Below, piece by piece: positions 46,309 through 57,668 of a stretch of DNA of 64,000 bases. The stretch comes from Castellaniella sp035707805. Its GTDB lineage: Bacteria > Pseudomonadota > Gammaproteobacteria > Burkholderiales > Burkholderiaceae_B. Each line of letters starts with the position of its first letter. Position 1 is the first letter of the stretch. The stretch lies in NCBI GenBank assembly GCA_035707805.1, contig DASSTS010000004.1, positions 1 through 64,000 of the forward strand, read 5' to 3'. The position numbers and the translations under genes are program-made. The notes under the pieces are model-generated. The model saw nothing but the letters and a program-made list of their open reading frames with translations. It was not told where the DNA came from and searched no databases.

Positions 46309-46332
46309 GTCTGGGGGGCCTTGGCGCAGTTG

Positions 46333-46590
46333 CTACTGCACGATCGGCTTGTGAGCTTGAGCCATCACGGTCTGTCGCGCATCCTCGTGCTTGTCGTGCA
46401 ACGCAAGATATCTCTCTTGCGAGCCGTCAGTGCGATCGGTATTTCCGCTGAATGACTCTTCAAGGTATCGCTGGTACCAGACCGACTCCTTGAGCGTCAT
46501 TCCTACAAACACTTCATTGCCGTCCCCATCTGTAGACAGGGCATGAATATCCAAAAGATACGCCCGTGCTCCGGGCTGAAATTCCAACAT
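46333..46590 (-). CDS. Small protein of unknown function (85 aa)
   Basis: Not recognised. Started at the ATG complementary to 46588-46590 because AAGGAG lies four bases upstream; a longer frame to 46614 has no such site. The protein is soluble and acidic, with aromatic residues in KESVWYQRYLEESF and a polar tail rich in Asp, Glu, His and Lys. A good ribosome binding site plus a dedicated terminator at 46278-46308 argue that it is a real, separately transcribed gene. Located between a scar-like region and tRNA-Pro, a typical place for acquired genes. Confidence 0.65.
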   Translation of the reverse strand: MLEFQPGARAYLLDIHALSTDGDGNEVFVGMTLKESVWYQRYLEESFSGNTDRTDGSQERYLALHDKHEDARQTVMAQAHKPIVQ

Positions 46591-46756
46591 AACACTCCTT
46601 ATATGAGCCTCCATTGTAGTCGCTGGCTTTGAAGCGGGACCGACCGGGTGGCAGAGACAGGAAAGCCGGGGCCGGCAAGATCACCTCAAAGCACGTCCGC
46701 CTCGTCGCGGAATACCTCAAGCGCCAGGCCGCATGACTACCCACGCCAAGTCACGC

Positions 46757-46797
46757 AAAAACGAAAAGGGCTTACAGAGAAAACTCTGTAAGCCCTT
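46757..46797 (-). terminator. Intrinsic terminator of tRNA-Pro
   Basis: A 14-bp perfect stem (46766-46779 with 46784-46797), 4-nt loop, followed on the minus strand by TTTTCGTTTTT. It lies 9 bp after the encoded CCA of tRNA-Pro. Confidence 0.8.
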
Positions 46798-46805
46798 GGT
46801 AATGC

Positions 46806-48744
<1,939 letters not shown>

Positions 48745-48760
48745 CAGGAAAAGCCCCGCA

Positions 48761-48784
48761 AGAAAAAGAGGCGCCGGGCGCCCC
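48761..48784 (-). terminator. Terminator of the suf operon
   Basis: Just past the sufT stop on the minus strand: a GC-rich stem (48768-48773 with 48779-48784, one mismatch), then CTTTTTCTT. It separates suf from the EAL-GGDEF gene. Confidence 0.5.
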
Positions 48785-48788
48785 CGGT

Positions 48789-49346
48789 TTACAGCAGGCC
48801 CAGCTGCAGCTTGGCGGGCTCGCTGATCATCTCGCGGCTCCAGGGCGGATCCCAGACCAGGTCCACGGTGGCCTCGTCCACGCCCTCGATGTTCAGGAGC
48901 TTGTTGCGGGCCTCGTCGGCGATCATGGTGCCCATGCCGCAGCCGGCGGCCGTCAGCGTCATCTTGATCTCGATGCGGAAGCGCCCCGGCGTGCTGGCGG
49001 GCAGCACCGTGCATTCGTAGACTAGGCCCAGGTTGACGATGTCCACCGGGATCTCGGGATCGTAGCAGGTGGACAGCATGGTCCAGGCGGCCTCTTCCAC
49101 GGATTCCAGCGTGGCCGGACCCTCGTGGACGTGCTTGACCTCTTCGGTGGGCTCGAAGCCCAGGGCGTCGCCGTCGGCGCCCTCGATGCGGTACAGATTG
49201 CCCTCGACCATGACGGTGTAGGTGCCGCCCAGCTGCTGGGTGATGACGGCCTCGCAGCCGGCCTCGATGGTGACGGGCGAGCCGTAGGGCACGGTGACCG
49301 CCGGGCAGTCCCGGTTCACGATCACTTCCTGCCGGTTGAAACTCAT
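48789..49346 (-). CDS. sufT: Putative Fe-S cluster assembly protein SufT
   Basis: 185 residues. The N-terminal third is SufT-specific (RQEVIVNRDCPAVTVPYGSP). The C-terminal two thirds are a DUF59/MIP18-type domain with STCYDPEIPVDIVNLGLVYE and LTAAGCGMG, whose cysteine is the conserved one in this family. SufT aids Fe-S maturation, especially under high demand. Last gene of the suf operon, 23 bp after sufU. Confidence 0.92.
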   Translation of the reverse strand: MSFNRQEVIVNRDCPAVTVPYGSPVTIEAGCEAVITQQLGGTYTVMVEGNLYRIEGADGDALGFEPTEEVKHVHEGPATLESVEEAAWTMLSTCYDPEIPVDIVNLGLVYECTVLPASTPGRFRIEIKMTLTAAGCGMGTMIADEARNKLLNIEGVDEATVDLVWDPPWSREMISEPAKLQLGLL

Positions 49347-49369
49347 GATGTTACCTCTGGTTCATCGCG

Positions 49370-49822
49370 TTATTCGGTGACCGCCGTGTCCCGCGCCTGG
49401 GTGATGGCGTTGTGCAGCGTGTGCCAGGCGAGGGTGGCGCATTTGACCCGCGAGGGGAATTCGCGCACCCCGGACAGGACCTCGAGCTTGCCCAGGTCGC
49501 TGTCGGGATGGGCCTCGGTCAGCATGGCGTGGATGTCGCGAAACAGCGCCTCGACCTGGTCCACCGTCATGCCACGCACGGCCTCGGTCATCAGCGAGGC
49601 CGAGGCCGTGGAAATCGCGCAGCCGTGGCCGATGAAGCTCACGTCCTGCACGATGCCGTCCTCGACCCGCGCATAGACCGTCAGTTGGTCGCCGCAGAGC
49701 GGATTGTGGCCGTCCGCGCGGTGCGAGGCCTCGTCCAGCGCATGGAAATTGCGCGGGTTGCGGTTGTGGTCGAAGATGACTTCCTGGTAGAGATCGCGCA
49801 GGCCGTCGTCGTTATCCCTCAT
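49370..49822 (-). CDS. sufU: SufU/IscU-like Fe-S scaffold or sulfurtransferase
   Basis: 150 residues. Three conserved cysteines are present: NPLCGD (Cys 43), GHGCAIS and RVKCATL, with the Asp after the first, matching the zinc/Fe-S site of SufU. In Gram-positives SufU is a Zn-dependent sulfur acceptor for SufS; here it takes the place of SufE, which is absent from the operon. Separated by 3 bp from sufS. Confidence 0.92.
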   Translation of the reverse strand: MRDNDDGLRDLYQEVIFDHNRNPRNFHALDEASHRADGHNPLCGDQLTVYARVEDGIVQDVSFIGHGCAISTASASLMTEAVRGMTVDQVEALFRDIHAMLTEAHPDSDLGKLEVLSGVREFPSRVKCATLAWHTLHNAITQARDTAVTE

Positions 49823-49825
49823 GCC

Positions 49826-51103
49826 TCACACCCCGAACAGTTTCTGGGCCTTGCGCACGCCGGCCACCAGGGCCTCGACGTCGCGCAGGTCGTTGTACAG
49901 GGCGAAGGACGCCCGCGCCGTGCCGGGGATGCCGAAACACGACATCAGCGGCATCGCGCAGTGGTGCCCCGCCCGGATGGCCACGCCTTCGGTATCCAGG
50001 ATCGTGCCCAGGTCGTGCGGATGGATGCCGTCGACCAGGAAGGACAGGATGCCGGCCTTGTGCGCGGCCGTGCCGATCAGGCGCACGCCGGGCAGCGCCC
50101 GCATGGCCTCGGTCGCCTGATCCAGCAAGGCGGATTCGTGGGCGGCGATGGCATCCAGCCCGATGCCGCGCACGTATTCGATGGCCGCGCCCAGCCCCAC
50201 CGCGCCGGCGATGTCGGGCGTGCCGGCCTCGAAGCGCTGCGGGCCCTCGGCCCAGGTGCTGCCCTCGAAGCTGACCGTGCGGATCATGTCGCCGCCGCCC
50301 TGCCAGGGCGGCAGGTCCTTCAGGATGGAGCCGCGCACGTACAGCGCGCCGATGCCGGTCGGGCCGTAGATCTTGTGGCCGGAAAAGGCGTAGAAATCAC
50401 AATCCAGGGCCTGGACGTCGACGGCGCCGTGGGCCACGGCCTGGGCGCCGTCGACCAGTACCAGCGCGCCGGCCTCGTGCGCCAGACGGGTCAGCTCGGC
50501 CACCGGATTGACGGTTCCCAGCGCGTTGGACACGTGGGCGACCCCGACCAGGCGGGTGCGCGCGTTCAACTGCGCCTTGAAGTCATCCAGGTCCAGCTCG
50601 CCGCTGGCAGTGATGCGGACGTGGCGCAGCACTGCGCCGGTGCGCGCGCACAGCAATTGCCAGGGCACGATGTTGGAATGGTGCTCCATCCCCGTGACCA
50701 GGATCTCGTCGCCGGCGCGCAGGCCCTGGCCCCAGGTCTGGGCGACGAGGTTGATGGCCTCGGTCGTGCCGCGCACGTAGACGATGTCCTGGCTGTCGGG
50801 CGCGTTCAGCAGGCTGCGCACCTGCTCGCGGGCCTCTTCATACAGGTCGGTGGCGTGCTGCGACAGCCAGTGCACGCCGCGATGGATGTTGGCGTTGGAC
50901 TGCTCGTAGAACGCGTCCAGGGCCTGGATGACGGAACGCGGCTTTTGCGTCGTGGCGCCGTTGTCCAGGTAGGCCAGGCGGCGCTTGCGCACCGGCCGCG
51001 CCAGGATGGGGAAGTCATCCGCCACGACGCGGCCGTCGGGGCCGCGCAGGGCGCCCGTCGGGGCCAGCAGGACGCTGTCGGAGGAAGTCAGCGGCGCGTT
51101 CAT
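49826..51103 (-). CDS. sufS: Cysteine desulfurase SufS
   Basis: 425 residues from the ATG at 51103, which overlaps the sufD stop. Class V aminotransferase fold; the PLP lysine is in SGHKIYGPTGIG and the active-site cysteine in RAGHHCAMPLM near residue 380. An N-terminal extension of about 35 residues precedes the usual DNGATTQKP segment. It supplies persulfide sulfur from cysteine, passed on through SufU to the SufBCD scaffold. Confidence 0.95.
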   Translation of the reverse strand: MNAPLTSSDSVLLAPTGALRGPDGRVVADDFPILARPVRKRRLAYLDNGATTQKPRSVIQALDAFYEQSNANIHRGVHWLSQHATDLYEEAREQVRSLLNAPDSQDIVYVRGTTEAINLVAQTWGQGLRAGDEILVTGMEHHSNIVPWQLLCARTGAVLRHVRITASGELDLDDFKAQLNARTRLVGVAHVSNALGTVNPVAELTRLAHEAGALVLVDGAQAVAHGAVDVQALDCDFYAFSGHKIYGPTGIGALYVRGSILKDLPPWQGGGDMIRTVSFEGSTWAEGPQRFEAGTPDIAGAVGLGAAIEYVRGIGLDAIAAHESALLDQATEAMRALPGVRLIGTAAHKAGILSFLVDGIHPHDLGTILDTEGVAIRAGHHCAMPLMSCFGIPGTARASFALYNDLRDVEALVAGVRKAQKLFGV

Positions 51104-52407
51104 GCGGCCTCCAGGGCGGCGCCGCCGGGCAGCAGGCCGCGGATGGCCCGCTCGACACGATGGCGCAGGGTGTCGCGCTCGATGCGGGCGACGCTGGCCG
51201 CCGCGAAGGCATAGGTCAGGATGTCGCGGGCGTGGGCCTCGTCCAGGCCGCGCGAGCGCAGGTAGAACAGGCTGTCGGCATCGATCTGGCCGACGGTCGC
51301 GCCGTGGGCGCATTTCACGTCATCGGCGTAGATTTCGAGCTCCGGGCGCGAATCGGACTTGGCCAGGCGCGACAGCAGCAGGCTGTCGTTGCGCTGCACG
51401 GCGTCGGTGCCGTCGGCGCCGGGCGCCACCAGGATCCTGCCGCTGAACACGCCGTGCGCGGTGTCGGCCAGGATGCCGCGGTAGCTTTCATGGCTGACGC
51501 AACGGGGCTGTTCGTGGCCGATCAGGGTGTGGTGGTCCACGTGGCGGCGCTGGTCCACGTAGTACAGGCCGTTGAACAGGGTCTCGCAGCGCTCGTCGGC
51601 GAAATGCGTGGCGATGTCGTGGCGCGCCAGTCGGGCGCCCAGCGAAACCGAGTGCGAGGCGAAATACGAGCCGCGCGCCTGCACGGCGTCGATCTCGCCC
51701 AGGTGCCAGGCCTGGGCGGATTCCTGCTGCAGCTTGAGGTGCATGACGCGCGCGTCCTGGTCCAGGTTCAGGCGGGTCGCCGCATGGCGGAAATTGCTGG
51801 CGCCGGCGACGCCGACGTAGTGTTCCACCACGGTCGCCTGCGAGCCGGCCTCGGCGCGGATCACGTGGCGCAGGAAATGCGCGGCCTGCGGCGAGGCCGC
51901 TACGCACACCAGGTGGATGGGCTGTTCCACCGCCACCCCGCGGCCCAGGCGCACGAAGGCGCCGTCGCCGGCCAGGGCCAGGTTCAGCGCGCTGGTGCTG
52001 TGGCCCTCGCCGGCCTGGCCGTAGGCGGCCCGGATGTCGTCGGCATGGCTGTCCCAGGCCTGGGACAGCGGCAGCACGGTGGCGCCGCCGGGCAGTTCGC
52101 CGGCGTCGGACAGCGCGGCGTCATAGGCGCCATCCACGAACACCAGCCAGTGGCCGGGCTCGCCGGATTTCAGCGCCGCGACGAGCTCGGCCACCGGCTG
52201 CGCCCCGCCGTCGGCGAAGGTGGCCGCGGCCAGGGGCGACAGCGAGGTGTGGCGCCAGGCCTCGATGCGGGTGGTGGGCCAGCCTTCCGACAGGAAGCGG
52301 TCCAGGGCCTGGCGGCGCAGATCGGCCAGCCAGGGCATGCGCGCGCCGGCCAGGGACCCCGCGCGCCGGCCGAAGGTATCGGCCCAGGCCTGCAGCTCGG
52401 TGCTCAT
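51100..52407 (-). CDS. sufD: Fe-S cluster assembly protein SufD
   Basis: 435 residues. The C-terminal beta-helix is typical (HHTLIGHEQPRCVSHESYRG; then GRILVAPGADGTDAVQRN and DVKCAHGATVGQID). SufD forms a heterodimer with SufB on which SufC ATPase acts. Overlaps sufC by 4 bp at its start and sufS by 4 bp at its end. Confidence 0.94.
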   Translation of the reverse strand: MSTELQAWADTFGRRAGSLAGARMPWLADLRRQALDRFLSEGWPTTRIEAWRHTSLSPLAAATFADGGAQPVAELVAALKSGEPGHWLVFVDGAYDAALSDAGELPGGATVLPLSQAWDSHADDIRAAYGQAGEGHSTSALNLALAGDGAFVRLGRGVAVEQPIHLVCVAASPQAAHFLRHVIRAEAGSQATVVEHYVGVAGASNFRHAATRLNLDQDARVMHLKLQQESAQAWHLGEIDAVQARGSYFASHSVSLGARLARHDIATHFADERCETLFNGLYYVDQRRHVDHHTLIGHEQPRCVSHESYRGILADTAHGVFSGRILVAPGADGTDAVQRNDSLLLSRLAKSDSRPELEIYADDVKCAHGATVGQIDADSLFYLRSRGLDEAHARDILTYAFAAASVARIERDTLRHRVERAIRGLLPGGAALEAA

Positions 52408-53228
52408 GCGCGTGCCCCCGGTTTGACGCCGATCTGCTTGCCGTCGTCGGGCTTGGTGGCGCCGCGGGCGGCCGCCGGGGACTGGTTGACGCCCTCGATC
52501 CAGCCGTAGCCCTTGGCTTCCAGCTCCAGGGCCAGCTCGCGGCCGCCGGAGCGCACGATCCGGCCGTGGGCCAGCACATGCACGAAATCGGGCACGATGT
52601 AGTCCAGCAGGCGCTGGTAGTGGGTGATGACGATCATGGCGCGATCCGGCGAACGCAGGCGGTTGACGCCGTCGGCCACGGTCTTCAGGGCGTCGATGTC
52701 CAGGCCGGAATCGGTCTCGTCCAGGATGGCCAGCTTGGGCTCCAGCAGCGCCATCTGCAGGACCTCGTTGCGCTTTTTCTCGCCGCCCGAGAAGCCCTCG
52801 TTCACCGAGCGGTACAGGAATTCGTCGCGCATGCCGACGAGTTTCATCTCGGCCTTGGCGCGCTTGACGAAGTCCATGGCGTCCAGCTCGGGCAGGCCCC
52901 GGTGGCGGCGGCCGGCGTTGACCGCGGCGCGCAGGAAATAGGCATTGGACACGCCGGGAATCTCGATCGGATACTGGAAGGCCAGGAAGATGCCCGCGCG
53001 GGCGCGTTCCTCGACCGGCAGTTCCAGCAGATCCTGGCCCTCGAATTCAACCGTGCCGCCGGTGACCTTGTAGTCGTCGCGGCCGGTCAGCACCTGGGAC
53101 AGCGTGCTTTTGCCCGCGCCGTTGGGGCCCATGATGGCGTGGACCTCGCCCGGCTTGACCTCGAGGTCGAGGCCGCGCAGGATTTCATTGTCCTCGATCG
53201 AGGCGTGCAGATCATTGATTTTCAGCAT
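52404..53228 (-). CDS. sufC: Fe-S cluster assembly ATPase SufC
   Basis: 274 residues. Walker A GPNGAGKST (about 34-42), signature FSGGEKKRNEVLQMALL (about 149) and Walker B LAILDETDSGLDID (about 170). About 25 residues longer than usual SufC at the C-terminus (a Pro, Ala and Lys-rich tail after the last helix), of unknown meaning. The ATPase drives conformational change in SufBCD during cluster assembly. Confidence 0.95.
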   Translation of the reverse strand: MLKINDLHASIEDNEILRGLDLEVKPGEVHAIMGPNGAGKSTLSQVLTGRDDYKVTGGTVEFEGQDLLELPVEERARAGIFLAFQYPIEIPGVSNAYFLRAAVNAGRRHRGLPELDAMDFVKRAKAEMKLVGMRDEFLYRSVNEGFSGGEKKRNEVLQMALLEPKLAILDETDSGLDIDALKTVADGVNRLRSPDRAMIVITHYQRLLDYIVPDFVHVLAHGRIVRSGGRELALELEAKGYGWIEGVNQSPAAARGATKPDDGKQIGVKPGARA

Positions 53229-53240
53229 GAGATGGGCTCC

Positions 53241-54685
<1,445 letters not shown>

Positions 54686-54689
<4 letters not shown>

Positions 54690-55165
54690 TTGGACAGACT
54701 CCAGTTCGGGATATTCGGAAGGGGCCGGACGGCGGGCGCCACGGATGCCGGGACCGGGACGGCCTCGTCCAGCATGTCGGCCAGCGTCACGGATTCGAGC
54801 GTGCGGCGCACGACCAGGTTGATGCGCTGCCAGTGCGTGCGAATGTGGCAGCCGCTCTCGACGCTGCAGGCGCCGGGCATGGCGGTGCACTCGGTCAGGC
54901 CGAAAGGCTGTTCTTCCAGGGCGTCGATGATCTCGGCCACGCTGATGCGCTCGGGTTCGCGTTCCAGGCGGTAGCCGCCGTGGGCGCCGCGCGTGCTGGC
55001 CACGAGCCGGTGCTGGGCCAGCAGTTTCAGGACCTTGCTGACCACCGGCTGCCCCAGGCCCAGGCCGGCCGCGAGCTCGGCGGCGCTGCAGACATGCGTC
55101 GGACGGGCGGCCATGTGCGTGAGCACAAGGATTCCGTAATCGACGATCTTGCTGATCCGCAGCAT
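54686..55165 (-). CDS. Rrf2-family Fe-S regulator of the suf operon
   Basis: 159 residues: N-terminal winged helix (MLRISKIVDYGILVLTHMA, then LGLGQPVVSKVLKLLAQHRL) and three cysteines in CTAMPGACSVESGC (spacing C-x6-C-x5-C) near residue 104, placed like the cluster ligands of IscR. It should bind an Fe-S cluster and adjust suf transcription to need. First gene of the operon; its stop overlaps sufB. The promoter at 55198-55227 contains inverted GTAC half-sites that may be its operator. Confidence 0.92.
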
Positions 55166-55197
55166 CGGCTGTTCCAGGAAAATGGTGGTGAAACCAA

Positions 55198-55227
55198 ATA
55201 GTACTGCTTTGGTACGGTATAGGTCAA
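55198..55227 (-). promoter_or_regulatory. Promoter of the rrf2-suf operon
   Basis: On the minus strand TTGACC (55222-55227) and TACTAT (55198-55203) are separated by 18 bp. The spacer holds GTAC-N7-GTAC symmetry (outer ATA...TAT), a likely operator for the operon's own Rrf2 regulator overlapping the polymerase site. Confidence 0.6.
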
Positions 55228-55230
55228 ACC

Positions 55231-57024
55231 CTAATGCGCTGGTTCTGCGTCGGCGTGGGACTGCTGCAACTGCCACATCCGCGCGTAGCGGCCGCGCTGC
55301 GCGAGCAGCCCGGCGTGGCTACCCTGCTCCACCACACGGCCGCCGTCCAGCACCAGGATGTGGTCGGCGTGCACGATGGTCGAGAGCCGGTGCGCAATGA
55401 TGAGGGTCGTGCGCCCCCGCGCGATGCGCTCGAGCTGGTCCTGGATGGCGCGCTCGGTGCGCGTGTCCAGGGCGCTGGTGGCCTCGTCGAAGACCAGGAT
55501 GGGGGGCGATTTCAGCAGCGCCCGGGCGATTGCCACGCGCTGTTTTTCGCCGCCCGAGAGCTTCAGCCCGCGCTCGCCCACCGGTGTGTCGTAGCCCTGC
55601 GGCAGGGACATGACGAAATCGTGAATGTGGGCCGCCTGCGCGGCCGCCACGACCTCGTCCTGCGTCGCGCCGGTGCGTCCGTAGGCGATGTTGTAGCCGA
55701 TGGTGTCGTTGAACAGCACCGTGTCCTGGGGCACGATGCCGATGTGCGCCCGCAGGCTGTCCTGGGTGTAGTCGCGAATGTCGCGCCCGTTGATGCGCAC
55801 CGCGCCGCCCGTGGGATCATAGAAGCGGAACAGCAGACGCGACAGCGTGGACTTGCCCGCGCCCGAGGCGCCCACCACCGCCAGGGATCCGCCCGCCGGC
55901 ACGGAGAAGCTGACCTGGTGCAGGATCTGGCGATCCGGCTGGTAGCCGAAGTCCACGGCGTCAAAGGACAGGCTGGCCTGCGCGGCGCACAGCACCTCGG
56001 CGCCGGGCCGGTCCGCGACCTCCTGGTGATGGCCCATCAGGTCGAACATGCGCTCCATGTCGGCCAGGGCGTGCTTGATCTCCCGGTAGACGAAGCCCAG
56101 GAAATTCAGCGGCGCATAGAGCTGCGTCAGGTAGGCCGACACCAGCACCACGTCGCCCACGGTCATGGCGCCCGCCACCACGCCGCGCGCCGACTGCCAC
56201 AGCAGCGCCGTCATGCCGGCGGTGATGATGAGGCTCTGCCCCATGTTCAGCAGGTTCAGCGACACCTGGTTGCGCACGGCCGAATCCACCCAGCTGCGCA
56301 TGTCGTGGTCGTAGCGCCCGCTTTCGTAGGCCTCGTTGCCGAAATACTTGACCGTCTCGTAGTTCAGCAGCGCGTCGATGGCCTTGCCGTTGGCCTGGCT
56401 GTCCAGCGTGTTCATGGTGCGCCGGTACACCATCCGCCGTTCGGTCACGCGCAGGGTGAACAGCACGTAGGCCGCGATCGTGGACAGCGTCAGCGCGGCG
56501 AACGTCCAGTCGTAGCGCCACAGCAGCACGCCCGTCACCATCGCGATCTCCAGCAGCGTGGGCAGGATGTTGAAGACGGTGAAATTCAGCAGGAAGCCGA
56601 TGCCCTTGGTGCCGCGCTCGATGTCCCGCGTCAGCCCGCCGGTGCGCCGGCCCATGTGAAAGCGCAGCGACAGCGACAGCAGGTGGCGAAAGAGCTGGCT
56701 CGCCACCCGCTGGATGGCGCCCTGCGTCACCCGGGCGAAAAGCGCGTCGCGCAGTTCGCCGAACACGCCCGTCGTCAGTCGCGCCAGGCCGTAGCCCGCC
56801 AGCGCCGCCAGCGGCACGGTCAGCAGGGATGGCGCGGCGCCCAGGCCGTCGATCAGGTCCTTCAGGTAGACCGGGGTCAGGACGTTGGCCAGCTTGGCCA
56901 CGACCAGACAGGAGAAGGCCAGCAGGACCCGGCCGCGAAAGGCCCAGACATAGGGCCAGAGATTCTTCAGGGTCCGCAGGTCGTCGCGCCGCGCGGGCGC
57001 GGGACCGGTATGGGAAAAACGCAT
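55231..57024 (-). CDS. Atm1-like ABC exporter (ABCB7/HMT1 type)
   Basis: 597 residues: six-helix transmembrane domain then ATPase. FHMGRRTGGLTRDIERGTKG (about 134-153) is the Atm1-family signature that lines the glutathione-binding site. Walker A GASGAGKST, LSGGEKQRVAIARALL and LVFDEATSALD follow. Started at the ATG complementary to 57022-57024. Atm1 homologues export glutathione persulfides or metal-glutathione complexes and support Fe-S biogenesis; its place directly upstream of rrf2-suf on the same strand fits that role. It is divergent from the sigma factor gene. Confidence 0.9.
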   Translation of the reverse strand: MRFSHTGPAPARRDDLRTLKNLWPYVWAFRGRVLLAFSCLVVAKLANVLTPVYLKDLIDGLGAAPSLLTVPLAALAGYGLARLTTGVFGELRDALFARVTQGAIQRVASQLFRHLLSLSLRFHMGRRTGGLTRDIERGTKGIGFLLNFTVFNILPTLLEIAMVTGVLLWRYDWTFAALTLSTIAAYVLFTLRVTERRMVYRRTMNTLDSQANGKAIDALLNYETVKYFGNEAYESGRYDHDMRSWVDSAVRNQVSLNLLNMGQSLIITAGMTALLWQSARGVVAGAMTVGDVVLVSAYLTQLYAPLNFLGFVYREIKHALADMERMFDLMGHHQEVADRPGAEVLCAAQASLSFDAVDFGYQPDRQILHQVSFSVPAGGSLAVVGASGAGKSTLSRLLFRFYDPTGGAVRINGRDIRDYTQDSLRAHIGIVPQDTVLFNDTIGYNIAYGRTGATQDEVVAAAQAAHIHDFVMSLPQGYDTPVGERGLKLSGGEKQRVAIARALLKSPPILVFDEATSALDTRTERAIQDQLERIARGRTTLIIAHRLSTIVHADHILVLDGGRVVEQGSHAGLLAQRGRYARMWQLQQSHADAEPAH

Positions 57025-57092
57025 GGAAACGTCCGGAAATCGGGGGTGACATGTTGCCGGCCCGCCCCTCGGGAGGGGCCGGTGGCTGCGCA

Positions 57093-57098
57093 TACAAT
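57093..57098 (+). promoter_or_regulatory. Possible -10 box of the ECF sigma gene
   Basis: TACAAT lies 43 bp before the sigma start. No -35 match is present. A GCCCCTC/GAGGGGC hairpin sits just upstream (57064-57079). Confidence 0.3.
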
Positions 57099-57140
57099 AG
57101 AGTCCATCGACGATGGACCCGGCCAGGCCGGAAAGATTGT

Positions 57141-57668
57141 ATGACTGTTTCGGTATTCGACTACGAGGCGGAACTGCTGGCATGCGCCGAAGGCGACCGG
57201 TCGGCGTTCCATGCGCTGTACCGCCACGAGGCGCCCGCCATGCGCGCCCTGACGCTGGCCATGCTGGGCGACCCGGACGCCGCGGATGCCGTCCTGCACG
57301 AGGCATTCGTCCTGATCTGGCGCAATGCCGCGGGCTACAGCTCGGCCATCGGCACGGCCCGTGCCTGGATGTACAGCATCCTGCGCTACCGGGCGCTGGA
57401 CCACCTGCGCCAGCTGCGCGCCCAGGGCGACGCCCGGGCCGAGCAGCAGCCCCTGCCCGCCCTGTCGCTGCGCACCGACGGCGCCTCCAAGCCCGTCGAG
57501 CGGGTTCTGGCCAGCCTGCCGGCGCCCCAGCTCGACGCGCTGCTGCAGGCCTACCTGCACGGCGGCGACCCGGCCCGCATCGCCGACCGGCTGGACCGAT
57601 CCGAGCCCGACATCCAGGCCTCCATCGAAGCCGTCCTGACGCACATCGACGAGGCCGTGCACGCATGA
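57141..57668 (+). CDS. ECF sigma factor-like protein with degenerate region 4
   Basis: 175 residues from ATG 57141 behind GGAAAG. Region 2 is well formed: LGDPDAADAVLHEAFVLIWR (about 42-61) and TARAWMYSILRYRALDHLR (about 73-91), SigK-like. Region 4 should end in a basic recognition helix (typically VKSRxxR), but here LPAPQLDALLQAYLHGG is followed by RIADRLDRSEPDIQAS with IEAVLTHIDEAVHA and no Lys or Arg in the recognition position. It may not read a -35 element in the usual way. Stop overlaps the anti-sigma-like gene. Confidence 0.82.
   Translation: MTVSVFDYEAELLACAEGDRSAFHALYRHEAPAMRALTLAMLGDPDAADAVLHEAFVLIWRNAAGYSSAIGTARAWMYSILRYRALDHLRQLRAQGDARAEQQPLPALSLRTDGASKPVERVLASLPAPQLDALLQAYLHGGDPARIADRLDRSEPDIQASIEAVLTHIDEAVHA

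Larger units (their letters stand above)
46028..46332. other. 305-bp gene-free stretch, possible scar
   Basis: No intact gene. On the minus strand a short open stretch (about 46109-46180) reads like a decayed coding end (VALPLVVLRCGDREAVSSEA then stop). A 9-bp inverted repeat at 46199-46244 and the terminator of the small gene at 46333 fill the rest. It may be the remnant of an insertion or deletion next to tRNA-Pro. Confidence 0.45.

Noticed and set aside
46514..46744. 76-codon minus-strand open frame between the small gene and tRNA-Pro
   Set aside because: Overlaps the start of the better-supported 85-residue gene, has no ribosome binding site and no recognisable domain.
48745..49014. 90-codon N-terminal extension of the EAL-CBS-GGDEF frame
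   Set aside because: It overlaps sufT on the same strand in another frame and has shadow composition; the protein starts at 48744.
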